The notes under the pieces are model-generated. The model saw only the letters and a list, made by a program, of their open reading frames with translations. It did no database searches and was not told where the DNA came from. A DNA stretch of 64,000 nt from positions 1,034,431-1,098,430 of the forward strand of contig NW_019774402.1 in the NCBI RefSeq assembly GCF_001039355.2. The letters run 5' to 3'. Source of the stretch: Lingula anatina (taxonomy: Eukaryota; Brachiopoda; Lingulata; Lingulida; Lingulidae). Numbering within the stretch: position 1 is the first letter of the stretch; the number at the start of each line of letters is the position of its first letter. Below, in pieces: positions 42,612 to 64,000 of this stretch. A program made the position numbers and the translations under genes.

Positions 42612-43746
42612 TACCCCGGTCACACCTACACGACGCAGGGTCGGCGTGCGGCCGACGCGCTAAAAAAATTGGCAATTTTGGCCGGTGCGCTGTTATGCGT
42701 CTGCATTCGTTAAACGCGCCGGGCGACAGTTTTGCATTCGTTTTCATTCGCTCTTGTGCGTCTGAGTTTTTGTGAAGCAGCAGCCCAAGGCCATCAAAAA
42801 GATTGTAATAGCAAGCATCATCCTCCACAACCTTATGAGGACCCGGTATTCACTGCAGATCCAGCTTGACGTTTCCGAGAACCTGGGTCAAGAGTTTGCT
42901 TCTGGTGAGTAGAGAAATGGCCAAAATCTAGAGGACACCCGCATCGTCACTGGCAGCAACACGTCCAGCAAGAAAGGGAAAAAAAAGAGAAATCTCATCA
43001 AACACTGGGTCAGCTCTGAAGCCGGGTCTGTTCTATGGCAAGACAGGATGATTTAGACCACCTCTGTCTTCCCTTTGAAATGACATTTTTAAAAACATAG
43101 ACTAAAGAAGACATTTAATAATACACAGAGGTACAAAATACATTATGCACATGTGATGTTACTGTAATTAAAGTTACAATCAGGGTTAAATTTTGTTCTC
43201 TTAGATCGTCTTAATTTAAATATTTTGTAAAGCTCGATTTTTACATGATCTGTCTAAAAACAATGCTCGGTTATAATTGAAAAACAATTACATTGACAGT
43301 GTATATCATGTTAATGCTTCTCTTTATTATTTTGCTGTTTAATATCACCTTCCCAATGAATAAAACGATAAATGTGTATCCAAAATAAACTTCACTGGTT
43401 GCTTTTTACATAATCTGCAATTTTTATATATAGAGAACGAGACACGTGATTGCTGCTGACTGAGGAACGCTATCTGTTCGCTTAATGCGTGCTGAATGCG
43501 CGGGCCATTCGTTCCTTGCGCCAAAAACCCGTTTTGCATTCGTTAGATTTTTTTACGCGTGCGTTCTATATTCCATCTTCATTCGCCCTTTATACGCAAA
43601 ATACGCCAACAAAACGCTATGTATTCGCTATTAACTCACGATTTTTCTGGCAAATTGTCAAAAGTTGGACGCACAACAGCGCATTTGGTTAATTTTCATG
43701 CGCAATGCATGCGTACCTCGTGCGTTCTGTAGGTGTGACCGGGCCT
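42612..43746 (+). mobile_element. PIF/Harbinger-like DNA transposon remnant (1.1 kb)
   Basis: Terminal repeats CCCGGTCACACCTACA and TGTAGGTGTGACCGGG are flanked by TTA at 42609-42611 and 43747-43749, the 3-bp TWA-type duplication of Harbinger elements. Inside (42772-42912) a frame encodes a short transposase-like C terminus. The subterminal sequence is rich in repeated GCATTCG and TGCGT words. It is absent from unit 2 of the tandem duplication. Confidence 0.65.
42772..42912 (+). pseudogene. Harbinger-type transposase C-terminal remnant
   Basis: One frame reads PKAIKKIVIASIILHNLMRT, which resembles the ACxxLHNxxR segment near the C terminus of PIF/Harbinger nucleases. It ends TAG at 42910-42912. 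There is no upstream transposase, so it is nonfunctional. The assignment rests on one short motif plus the 3-bp target duplication. Confidence 0.5.
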
Positions 43747-44418
43747 TTAAACCCCCCTTACACTGGACGGCGTCCTTTCTGCGTCCTTTGTGCGACCATG
43801 AAACTGTCCAGGACGCCGTCGGACGCTCAAAGAACGCACAGTGATCGCCAAGGTTGCACAAAGAACGTTCAAGCATCGCCGAGGACGCCGTGAAGTTTTG
43901 AGCATGTTCAAATCAATCGCAGAGAGAACGCGATGGAGGATGGTCGCTCAATGGACGCGAGAAAGGACGCACAAGCATCGCCGCGGTCGTAGAAAGGAGG
44001 CATAAGCATCGCTTTGGTTGCAGAATGAAAACTCAAAGATCGTCCAGTGTTCAGCACATAGAACTTTTTTTTCACTCTCAAACGGGACCGTGCTGAGGTA
44101 TTTTTCACCAGACAGGAATTCTATGGGCAACAGTGGTCTCATATCAGCCTCCGATTGTTTTTTTCCCCTAAAATTCATGAAGCGATCCATTTTTTGAGGT
44201 TATTATAAAAGGAATGTTTTGCCTTTTTTACAAGATGCATTGATTGACAGAACTTTTTGCAGAATGCGTCATTTGTAAACGGATTCAAACATTATATGTT
44301 GTGTCAGTCATACTTTCTCGTTTTCGGGGCCTGTCTATCCTTCTTATAAGGATAACAATGAGCATCTGGCTGATTATCAGTCCATGTAGACTTTGCATCA
44401 CTATAGTTGAAAGCGTTT

Positions 44419-44474
<56 letters not shown>
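44419..44474. repeat. (AAT)n microsatellite
   Basis: A perfect array of about 18 TAA/AAT units. It adjoins the 3' side of the minus-strand LINE fragment and could be its microsatellite tail. Confidence 0.9.
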
Positions 44475-44477
<3 letters not shown>

Positions 44478-44540
44478 TTTCTTAAAACCGCACTAAATGG
44501 TGAATTTAAAAGCAAACAACAGTAATTTAAAAACAATTCT

Positions 44541-44735
44541 CTATCGTACAGGAAGCCAATGTAGTTCGAATAAAATGGGTGAAATGTTTGATCTGAGAGG
44601 GGTTTTGGTCAGTAGTCGTGCTGCAGCATTTTGGACAGATTGCAAATTTTCAATTTGGTAGGTAGGAAGACCATACAGTAGACTGTTTCCGTAGTCAAGA
44701 TGTGAAGTTATAAAGACATGAACAAGCCTCTCCAT
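44541..44735 (-). pseudogene. Non-LTR retrotransposon (CR1/L2-like) reverse-transcriptase C-terminal fragment
   Basis: The minus frame contains [17 protein letters not shown], then [12 protein letters not shown] and [10 protein letters not shown], the strongly conserved C-terminal reverse-transcriptase block of CR1/L2/Jockey-type LINEs. The canonical Cys in SRLDYCNSLL is Gly here. The 5' part is missing, as usual for LINE insertions. It is nested within the TTAA element and so is younger than it. Confidence 0.8.
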
Positions 44736-45783
44736 ACGACTTTTATCAAGGATATGGGATAGTTTGAATTTTTTTTAAACCATAGAAAGCGGCTTTGCAT
44801 TTTTTACTGATGTCGACAGCCATTTATTCCCATTTATTTGTTTTGTGTGCTGGAAAGGTTCTTTATTGGATGACCTGGTTCGAACAGATGAAAAAATATG
44901 AGTTAGAATATAGAGAAGGACGCCCAAACAACGCTCATCGGTCAAGCAGGATGCAGAATGATCGTAGAATAGACGCCACTGATCGCCGATGAAGGTACAG
45001 AGAACGCAGCAAGAATGCTCAATGGTCGCTCAAACATCGCAATGGACGCCTTGGGTTGCACAGGGGACGTACAGTGGAGGCAGGCAGGTTGCTCGCAGTT
45101 TTACAAGTAAAAAATCAAGATTCGGTCGTTCAAAGGATGAAAAGGGACGCAAACGTCTTTACACTGAGACACGATTTAATTGCTTTGGCGACCGTTGAGC
45201 GTCCTGACCACATTTCTGAACGCAGAAGGGACGCAGAAAGGACGCCGTCCAGTGTAAAGGAGCCCTTAATATTAGGGGTTAGTGCCTGTCCACTTATGAC
45301 CAGTATTGTTCGTCTTGATTGCAGCACACTTCCTACATGTACTCACACATGCACGCCTCATCTTAGAATATTTTCTCTCAAACCTTTCCTCAGTCAGCCA
45401 AGATTGGAAACACATTCATTTGTCGACAAACTACGTCGTTGATGTAGGAATCGTTGTACAGTGGGTCAATATCTATGATTTTTTTTCGTTTCACATTTTA
45501 CCAGAATTTAGCTGAAGTTTAAAAAACTTAATTTTATACATAATTTTCTCACATGCACGTCTCGAGCTAATTTTACAGCATTAACTACTACGGCACCTCC
45601 GCCGCATATGTAGACGTGTTTGCTACCGATATACAACTGCGCCTGACACTTTGCATGAGAATAAACTTTTGTCTATAATTAACCACCAAATTTGGTCGAC
45701 GATTTACATGGACAGATTAAAGTACTTCTGCAAAGACTTCTACAAAGTACAATGGTACTTCTACAAATATATTATATTCAAAA

Positions 45784-51545
<5,762 letters not shown>

Positions 51546-51897
51546 TCCGATAAATAAATATATTCTTATATTTTTACTTCACCTATATTTCTTGATGAAC
51601 TGGTACTGGTATCCCAAGGAAATGGCATCCACACTCATTTTATCCCTGATATCGCACTGAACTCGACCTTTCATCCCGTATATCGGTTAAAATAGGCCCC
51701 TGGTTATTTTCTTTGACGTTGGAAAGATCAATCAGAACTGCAATATATGTAATGAAGTTTTTGATAAATCATTATTTTGGTAGAGGCAAATAGTTGGATA
51801 TTCTATACGTGCCTTGACAGCTATTTGACATATCCACTTCATTATGAGTGGAATTTTAACACCTTCTAGAGGCACATTTCGAATGAACAAGTAATTA

Positions 51898-52603
51898 CAT
51901 GATTCAAATCACCGGATGTGAAATGAACTTTCATGTTTTTTGTAAAAGAATAAATGTCATCTTATATTGTTATTAGCATTCCGTTTTTTTTTTTCATTTT
52001 TTATTTAGGATTCAGTTTTAAATAACCGTGCAATTTATAGCCTCCCAGGGATTCTTTCCCCTTGACGCATTTTGTCGCGCTGCGGTCGATGCAGCATATA
52101 TTTCAAAACAAATTGACTGCAAATTAAGCACGGTTTTGCACCTTCCATTTCCGTGACACGTTTTCATATTATGCATCTATTATTTCTACAAGTATTCTCT
52201 GCCCTAAATGCGTAAAGAAGAAATGTTATCTTACCATGTTGTTGGAAAAACTGCTTTTCTTCTCCGAGTCCATGTCTTTACTCCCGTTCACCTCCAGCTA
52301 AAAATGACCACTCAGCTTCGCGTCTTACACCACTTGACGTCACATAACATCACACTTCTGGCACAATTTTGGTCTCATCCGGTACCATTTATTGATTCAT
52401 TTAAATCCTCAAACATACATGCTTGTACGTGTACATCTTGGGGATACATGTTCTTACTATATGACAGTCATCTTGAACTTTACGAAAGAAAGTAACACAA
52501 TCTTACAATTTGATTGGTAAAAATAAATAGTAAAATTGTATTTTTCAAATAAGGTCATTTTTATATCAACTTTTTAAGGGTGTTGGGTGGTTTCCAGAAC
52601 ATA
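51898..52603. other. Sequence present only in GH1 unit 1, no gene seen
   Basis: It follows AACAAGTAATT, which in unit 2 (about 62000) leads straight to GTGGTTCGGGTTTTCGCC. No recognisable gene. It could be part of a larger insertion with the adjacent Tc1 element, or sequence lost from unit 2. Confidence 0.45.
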
Positions 52604-54266
52604 CAGACTTGACATTTAATATGGAATATTTTTTTCGAAATAATTTTTATCAGTTTTTTCCTATTTTGCTGACTGATAAATGAAAATAAGGATTCATATC
52701 GTGTTTTAATAACTTTAAATTATCTCTTTGATGTCATTGTGACATCAGTTCATTAATGGAATTCGCCAGAGAAGCAAACAAAAACACATTGCCTATTCTA
52801 TGTCATACGACTCCCATTAAAAGAGATATTTTGGATCTCCATATTTTCCAAATTATCGTCTGTAAAAGGGTAATACGCTCCACAAAAGACCCTCATGTCA
52901 GTTGCTAGTCACAGTAATGCTCGTTGTTACGCCTGGCCTATTCGTGGCTGTTGCCAGCGCTCTCAAGCGGCAAGGCATTTCTTGGGGGTAGGTTTTTAGA
53001 GTTCAATCTGGAATAGCATTCCAGGCATCGGTCTAAAATTGTCCAATATGGCCCAGTTTTGTTGTAGGACATGTAGGCAGTTGATTGGTGAATAATGGTC
53101 TACCGAAATATTGTCTATGTGGTTCAAATGTGGCGATTTTGATGACCAGGGTAGCTGCTCATTCCCTTGGTTCTGTAAGTTATCTGCTATTAAAAGTGCT
53201 CTGTGTGAACCATCAACCTCATCGTGCAACTTAGACTTGTTCCTATGGTACCCCCCGATCAAATGATAGTCAAGTGGTTCCGAGATTATTCCTTTATTTG
53301 ATCTGGTTCAGGTTTTCGTCGATGACTACCATTGGTGTTTTGGCACCAATGTGGAATCTACTCCAAATATTGACGCTGTTAATCACCCTTGTCACTTTAA
53401 ACCCGGCATATGCTTCGTTGTAGGCCCCTTCTGGATATCTGTAAACTCTGTTTTGACTAATTGGGCGGTACAGGTGAAATCTGACCTCAATAAAGAAAGC
53501 CACGCAGTTTCAGTGTTCTACCCAGAATCGTTCGTGGCCCCCAATTCATGAGAGAAACAGACGACGATGTTTTGCTGTATACAGTGGGTACCTCGGAGGT
53601 CATTTGGTGTTCTTACCTGCTAAAACCAGTTTGGTGTTCGCTAAGGGCTTTGAAAAACGCATTTTAGTGGCAATTTACCTCTCGTTCTGAACGGACTAAA
53701 TGTTTTTTTGTTTAGTTGCAGCAGCGTATCCCGATAGACAGTGGGTCCTGTACCCTGTAGGTAAAATTTTGATTCATTGGGGGTGACATCTGTGTAGGTA
53801 CATCAGTCTGGGCATTACTCTATAAAACTGTGGGGACCGTTCCGTTTGGCGCTATGATCTGTCTGGTTATGTTTGTCTTTTTCGCGCCATTCTGCCTTAG
53901 ATTAACAACTTTGTAATGCACTACTTGACTCATTTTACGCAGTGCAAAACTGACCGCTTGCATACAAAATTTCAAATTCTTCTATGCAGTAGTTGTCGAA
54001 ATATGGATACTTTCTTGACAGAACCAAGCTTTGCCTAAGCCAAGCTTTGATCAGCCCAAAGGAACACTACCCAAGTAAATCACTGCAAATTACATAATGG
54101 AGCAGCGCAATAGGCATGAAAAACAGTTAATTGGTAGTGACACACCTTACTGCACACTTTTACATTCACAAATCTTATATGAGATAGGATGTTTTTGAAA
54201 AAAGAACGTGTTTTTACTTAAGTATACCTTCGAAACTAAACTATTCCATATTAAATGTCAAGTCTG
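52604..54266 (-). mobile_element. Tc1/mariner transposon with decayed transposase (1.66 kb)
   Basis: Terminal repeats CAGACTTGACATTTAATATGG and its complement are flanked by TA (52602-52603 and 54267-54268). The length is typical of Tc1. Minus-strand frames retain VRFHLYR...VYRYPEG and TPMVVIDENLN (53294-53503), and LPWSSKSPHLN and LQQNWA (52996-53262), both diagnostic of Tc1 DDE transposases. Stops, frameshifts and altered catalytic-region residues (PHLNHID where PDLNPIE is usual) show it is dead. Confidence 0.85.
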
Positions 54267-55383
54267 TATGTTATTCACGTGGTTCAGGTTTTCGCCAACC
54301 AGTGTATTGCCACAAAGATGTTCTTACCATCCACAGATACTCTAGGAGCGAGGACACTTCAAAGGCTGCAAACTCTACTAGAATTCAACTGCAAAAACAA
54401 CATGGTTCCAGTCCTGTGCCCGAAAACGCTGAAGGTTCGCATCATATTCTGGTATAGAACAACTATTTTATGACACACTGCTACGCTCAGCTGAATTTGC
54501 AATTTGTATGCAAAATTTTAAAATCGTCTTTACAGGTGTTATCGAACTATGGGGACTTACGAAAGAGCCATGCTATGCCATACTCATACTAGGACCAACC
54601 CAAAAAAATCTACCCAGTTGAAATCACCACATATTACGGAATATAGTAATGCTACAGGCAGCCGCAAGTTAGTTGGTTAACTTGTACTGATCCCTAGCAA
54701 GACGTTTTTCTTTTCACACTCTTTCACACTGGTCAAAACTTTAAACTGGAATATTAAATGCCAGTTCTGTGCATTTAGATCTTAACCACTTTCAAAAAGT
54801 TGAAACTCAGCTGTCAAACGAGCAGATTTATGAACTATAGATATACACACCTGTAAACCTGTATTACGTTTTGCAATCTCCTTTAAAATGTTTTACATTA
54901 TCATTTACTCTATTTCTGTGTTAATTTTTTACCTGTTTTAAGGGCTGTTAAAATTTGGCCCATGGACTACATTTATGGTGTCAAATGAAGACTAACTTTG
55001 AATGACGGCAAAATTAAAGAATTTACTGTCACATCAAGGGCCACATCATTGACTCTAGACGCTATTGTACTAAGATTTGGCACGTGTAAATACACACCTT
55101 TGGCTTTATCAGAACGTATTGTCCTTGGTATCGCTAAACATACATATCACAATCACACAGAGAACTCATAGAAAAGATACGACCTATTGTTGCAGATTAT
55201 TTTGAGCACCGTGTGGAAATTAATGTGGCACTTTGCTCTAACGTTTAATACATCACCTACAAAGCAAACATGTCAATCTGTGTCATAGTGATTACATGAA
55301 AAAAGTCCTCCCTATCTCTGTAGCAGGAAAAAAGACTGGAGATTGCTGACTTAAGTCTGCATCATCCACATATTTTAGCAAGC

Positions 55384-55446
55384 GATATTTTGAATGACGT
55401 AGACAGAATTAAATAATACAAAAATTACATAAACCAAGTGCTAAAA
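55384..55446 (+). pseudogene. Relic GH1 exon fragment, inverted orientation
   Basis: The plus-strand frame reads ILNDVDRIK*YKNYINQVLK, then G and an intact donor GTATAAATTG. It matches the 3' end of GH1 exon 7 in the two complete genes ([20 protein letters not shown]) and its first intron bases. A TAA replaces a Tyr codon. No other GH1 exon is found beside it. It lies directly before the junction of the two tandem units. Confidence 0.75.
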
Positions 55447-57142
55447 GGTATAAATTGCCCCTACCTACATGAATGTATACACAGAACATCTAACACATTC
55501 GGTCAAACGCTGAAGTCCGTGACAAAAAGAAAGGATTTCATTAAGGGGGATGCAGGGTGAATGTTGGGTTCTTTGGGATAAACAGGGATACATGTAAATA
55601 ACTGTCCAACTACGCCTTGAAAAATAACAGAAGCTAAATAGTGTTTGAGGAAAGCGAAGAGGGTTTGTGGTTATAAGCAATGGTTGCTTTATTTACTAAT
55701 ATACCCTGTACATGTATATAGTCTGAAAAACCAGGCAGGGTCAATTGTAGGCTTACAGGTGATATATTAGTTGCTATCCCGATTGCAATCTTAGCATGAT
55801 TCTTAAACAGTTAATCGTGTAATGGTGAAGTGCATGAGATTATTACAAATATACAACGAGGGCGGAATTGTCCAAATTAACCACCTGCTGTATCCCCTAC
55901 TGTAAGGGGTTTATTTAAACCCGTATCAAAGCGATAACACACAACAGTAGAAGTATCTGGGGTACATGTCGATGATATTTCTAAGCTGCCAAGAAGACGT
56001 ATGCTGGTCTAAACGGATCATTGATGGATCATAAGACATGTAGTTTTTCAATTAAAATGGTGAAATCCGAATGCAGGGACGGTCGATCAATGACTTGTAA
56101 AATACTTAATAAAATACAAAAAACTCGATAATATGCAGATAATTTTTTGTTAAACCGGCACAAAAAGACAACCCCAGTTTAAATACAAGTAAGTATTTGT
56201 GTAATAAATGGTTTAACCCCAGTATGATCTGCGCATTACTTAAGGCCGCCAGTTAAAAACCTGTCACAAGCACTTATCACAACGTAAAATAACCACACAA
56301 GCGGAGCTAAAGTTTAATTGATGACCTTGCAACTGAATACTGATCAAATATTCTTGTCGTATGCATGTCTCATAAATCCTCTCAGATCCACCCTAGGTAA
56401 ACATTAATGTTGTCTCTAAACATGTCATTTACTGGTTAATTTTTGGGTTGGTGGGCTATGCTGTACGCGTGCACCCTGCATAAAGACCTTAGGACTCTGA
56501 CCGCATTAGGGATATCTTACTCTCTGGTGCTTAGCCACCTAATTCAGTCAAAGATTTACATGGACGGATTAAATCTGAATTTAAAATCTGAATTTAAGTA
56601 TAGTATGTCGTTTTCTGATATGAAAGTGTTTTATCATTGCTGTTTCTCATAATATCACAGACACATTGGTTACCGATCAATTGATAAAAATATATTTTAT
56701 TTAAGCAACATGATAAAATACATGTAAAGCTTTTTTCCTCTTTGCCGAAGCCTAATTTACAGTTACGTACATTTGAAACATTTTCAATTTCTAAAGTAGT
56801 ATGCAATACCATAACCTAGAATAATCCAGCAAATTTTAAAGAAAAAGTCCAATCTTTTTTTTAAAAAGAAAGAAATAAGATGTGAATATTTCTGAACAAT
56901 TCTTTTGAACTATTATCTCCCAACATAAGAAATTGCTGATTTGCGAAACATATCACGGAAATAGTGAAGAAAATATCAACCTTCTACTTTACTTTCAAAC
57001 ACACGCACCAAAAACGGATTGGTACTTCATGAAAAAATATTAAATTCTCCTTCAAATTCACAGCTAATAGTTTCAGTGATTGCATTATTCGATTTGACTT
57101 TACAGGTCAGACATCAGAGGCAAAAAAATTACATATTCAAAA

Positions 57143-61664
<4,522 letters not shown>

Positions 61665-62708
61665 GCCGATGAATAAATATATTTTTATATTTTTACTTCA
61701 CCTATATTTCTTGATGAACTGGTACTGGTATCCCAAGAAAAAGCATGCACACACATTATATCCCTGATATCGCACTGAACTCGTTCATACCGTATATTGG
61801 TTAATATAGGCCCCCCTGGTTATTTTCTTTACGTTGGAAAGATCAATCAAAACTTCAATGTAATGAAATTTTTGATAAATCACTTTATTAGTAGAGGCAA
61901 CAAGTTGGACATTCTATATTTGCCTTGACGACTATTTGACATAATCACTTCATTATGAGTGGAATTTTAACACCTTCTAGAGGCAGATTTCGAATGAACA
62001 AGTAATTGTGGTTCGGGTTTTCGCCAACCAATGGGATTTTGTCGCCAACGTGAATTGATGTTTTTACCATCCACAGACACTCTAAGAGCGAAGCACGTTT
62101 CGTCGCAGGACACTTCAAAGGCTGCAAACTCTACTTGAATTCAACTGCGGAAACCACATGTTTCCAGTGCTGTGCCCAAAAACGCTGAAGGTTCGCATCA
62201 TACATGTATTCTGGCGTAGAGCAACTATCTTATGACACACAGTTGAATTTGCTATTTGTATGCATAATTTTAAAATCGTATACAGTTGTTATCGAAATAT
62301 GGAGACTTTTTTCGAAAGAGCCATGCTCTGCCATACCTATACTAGGACCAACCCAAAAAATCTATCCAATTGAAATCACCACATATTACGCAATATAGTA
62401 ATGCTACAGGCAAGTTAGTTGGTTAAGTGGTACTGATCCCTGACCAGACATTTCTCTTTTCACACTCTTTAACTGGTCAAAACTTTAAACTGAAATATTA
62501 TATGTCAGCTCTGTGCATTTAGAACTTAAAGCATTCTAGCCATGTAAAAAATCCATTTCTCGATTTTTGAAGATTCAGCACTCAATCCATAGAGATATGT
62601 TTTAATCGATCCCCACCTTTTAAAAAGTATAAAAACAATCTATTGGTAGAAAAATAACGTTTTAGTAAACCTCACCTCAATACTGAAGCAACAGAACTGG
62701 GTCACGTG

Positions 62709-63259
62709 CAGGCCTACCCAACTACCAGACTCGGCACCTAAGGATCCTGAATTAACCGGTATATCGGACCACACTACCCGTTTTCAAGGTGTGTGTCAGA
62801 TCGCATTTCGGAGTATCAGCCAGAACACCGACAGGATGAGCCCTGGCATGCTCGGCTGTCACCTTGATTGGATAGTAAACGATTGTCGTAAAATCGCTAT
62901 ATGATTTTAAAACCGGGTGCATAAATTTGAAAGCCACCTAGATGAACCTTAGACTGCCACATTAATCTAATACAATGCAAAAAAGCCCTATCAAAAGTGG
63001 TTAAAACATTCAAACCGAATGTCATAAATTTCCCATATATCCCCATGGAGACAATAAAATAGAGTACTCTAAAGTAAGAGTACAGTTTAAGATTGTTCAG
63101 CCGAGCGTGGATGAGCCCGCAGTCGTGCTACAAAATTTGTTCTGGGGTATGATACTCCGAAATGCGATCTGACACACACCTTGAAAACGGGTAGCGTGGT
63201 CCGATATACCGGTTAATTCAGGATCCTTAGGTGCCGAGTCTGGTAGTTGGGAAGGCCTG
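62709..63259. mobile_element. Long-TIR DNA transposon, CAGGCCT family, copy iii (551 bp)
   Basis: The ends CAGGCCTACCCAACTACC and the complement GGTAGTTGGGAAGGCCTG are flanked by ACGTG (62704-62708 and 63260-63264). Its interior is shared with copy ii (for example TAAACGATTGTCGTAAAATC). It lies in sequence found only in unit 2. No transposase frame. Confidence 0.88.
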
Positions 63260-64000
63260 ACGTGGTACTTTGACGACAAAGACGATAAAGGTCTCTGGGA
63301 CTCAGCTGAGCTGCATGCTGAATACAGACAGAGAATATTAGGAAAGTTGTGTTGAACGGGGTTGGGCAACTTTCGTTATGCCTCAGTGTGTTGCCGTGGG
63401 ATTCACCAAAAAAGCAGCACTCGTTGACAATCTTCTTCCTTTGTCTGTGACGGTCTTCCGTGACTTATTTACTTCGGTGACAATAGATGTGATGCTCGAG
63501 ATTATGGTCGCCTCAAGTGGTTTAGATCATATCAAAAGCTGATAGTCTTTCAAATTAACTGTCATCAGTTGACAAGCTTACTAATTGCTGATGCATTTTA
63601 AATGCATGGTACCCGGTAGTAGACCAAGATGTCATTAACAATAAAACCTGTTAATTACGCACCACCACACTTCCCAAGCCAGGTAATAACAGGTAACTCA
63701 ACTTGTCAGATTCTTGGTGGCCTTAAATATTTTTTCTATATATCTCTTTTATTTCATGGGGTAATGTTGGTGGTACTTTTAAATGACGTTTGATATCGAT
63801 ATTTAAAAAAACTGAGTTCAAACAGGGTCGCGATCATTAATTTCACAAAGTTGAAACTCAGCTGTCGAACGAGCATATTTATGAACTCCGGATATACACA
63901 CCTGCAAATCTGTATTAAGTTTTGTAATCTTTTTTTTAATGTTTAACAATATCATTTACTCTATTTCTATGCTAATTTTTTACCTATTTTAAGGGTTTTT

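Larger units (their letters stand above)
43751..45265. mobile_element. Nonautonomous transposon with TTAA target duplication (1.5 kb)
   Basis: The ends share TTACACTGGACGGCGTCC (left) and its complement GGACGCCGTCCAGTGTAAA (right), flanked by TTAA at 43747-43750 and 45266-45269. TTAA suggests a piggyBac or Kolobok relationship. Both halves are packed with degenerate GAACGC, GATCGC and GGACGC words in opposite orientations. A LINE fragment and an (AAT)n array are nested near the middle. Confidence 0.7.

Noticed and set aside
43345-44190. Several overlapping 60-80 residue frames
   Set aside because: They read through the repeated GAACGC/GATCGC words and ends of the Harbinger-like and TTAA elements and have no independent support.
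63097-63369. 90-residue minus-strand open frame
   Set aside because: Crosses the right end of the CAGGCCT-family transposon (63259) and the 5-bp duplication; composed of TIR sequence.

Overview
This is intron-rich animal DNA: spliced genes with GT-AG introns, many DNA transposons, and AT-rich noncoding sequence with frequent TACATGTA-like words. The gene families (cholinesterase with a choline-site Trp, cytosolic sulfotransferase, lactase/beta-glucosidase-like GH1) and the hAT, Tc1, Harbinger and Penelope debris fit a marine invertebrate. A lancelet (Branchiostoma) is my best guess, with low confidence. No rRNA, tRNA or CRISPR array was recognised. Single n bases at 2140, 4454, 12319, 35413 and 48841 look like closed scaffold joins, so I treat the window as six contigs.

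Layout. (1) 1-4453: two near-identical copies of the 3' half (three last exons) of a sulfotransferase gene on +. Each begins at the same poly-C tract and each has a palindromic transposon in its intron. (2) 4455-20072: two near-identical copies of a 7.4-7.9 kb block, each with a complete four-exon minus-strand gene for an unrecognised single-pass membrane protein of 243 aa. A more diverged third paralogue is represented by a partial exon at 12320-12415. (3) 20073-34534: about 14.5 kb with no gene I can support. (4) 34535-39920: a cholinesterase-family gene on + with an N-terminal membrane anchor and two additional signal-peptide-like exons that fit as alternative first exons. (5) 41163-64000: a direct tandem duplication of about 14.3 kb. 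Each unit has a complete eight-exon GH1 beta-glycosidase gene on - with a signal peptide, catalytic glutamates and a GPI-type C terminus. The units differ by transposon insertions, several with exact empty sites in the other unit.

The first two duplications have their ends at n joins and are probably uncollapsed alleles. The GH1 duplication is contiguous across its junction and is probably a real tandem duplication. The genes do not form an operon-like system. The most interesting items are the cholinesterase with interchangeable N-terminal exons, the orphan membrane-protein family, a GC-AG intron shared by both GH1 genes, a glycosylation-site minisatellite in the GH1 stalk, an inverted hairpin loop in the sulfotransferase intron, and a long-TIR transposon family with 5-bp target duplications.
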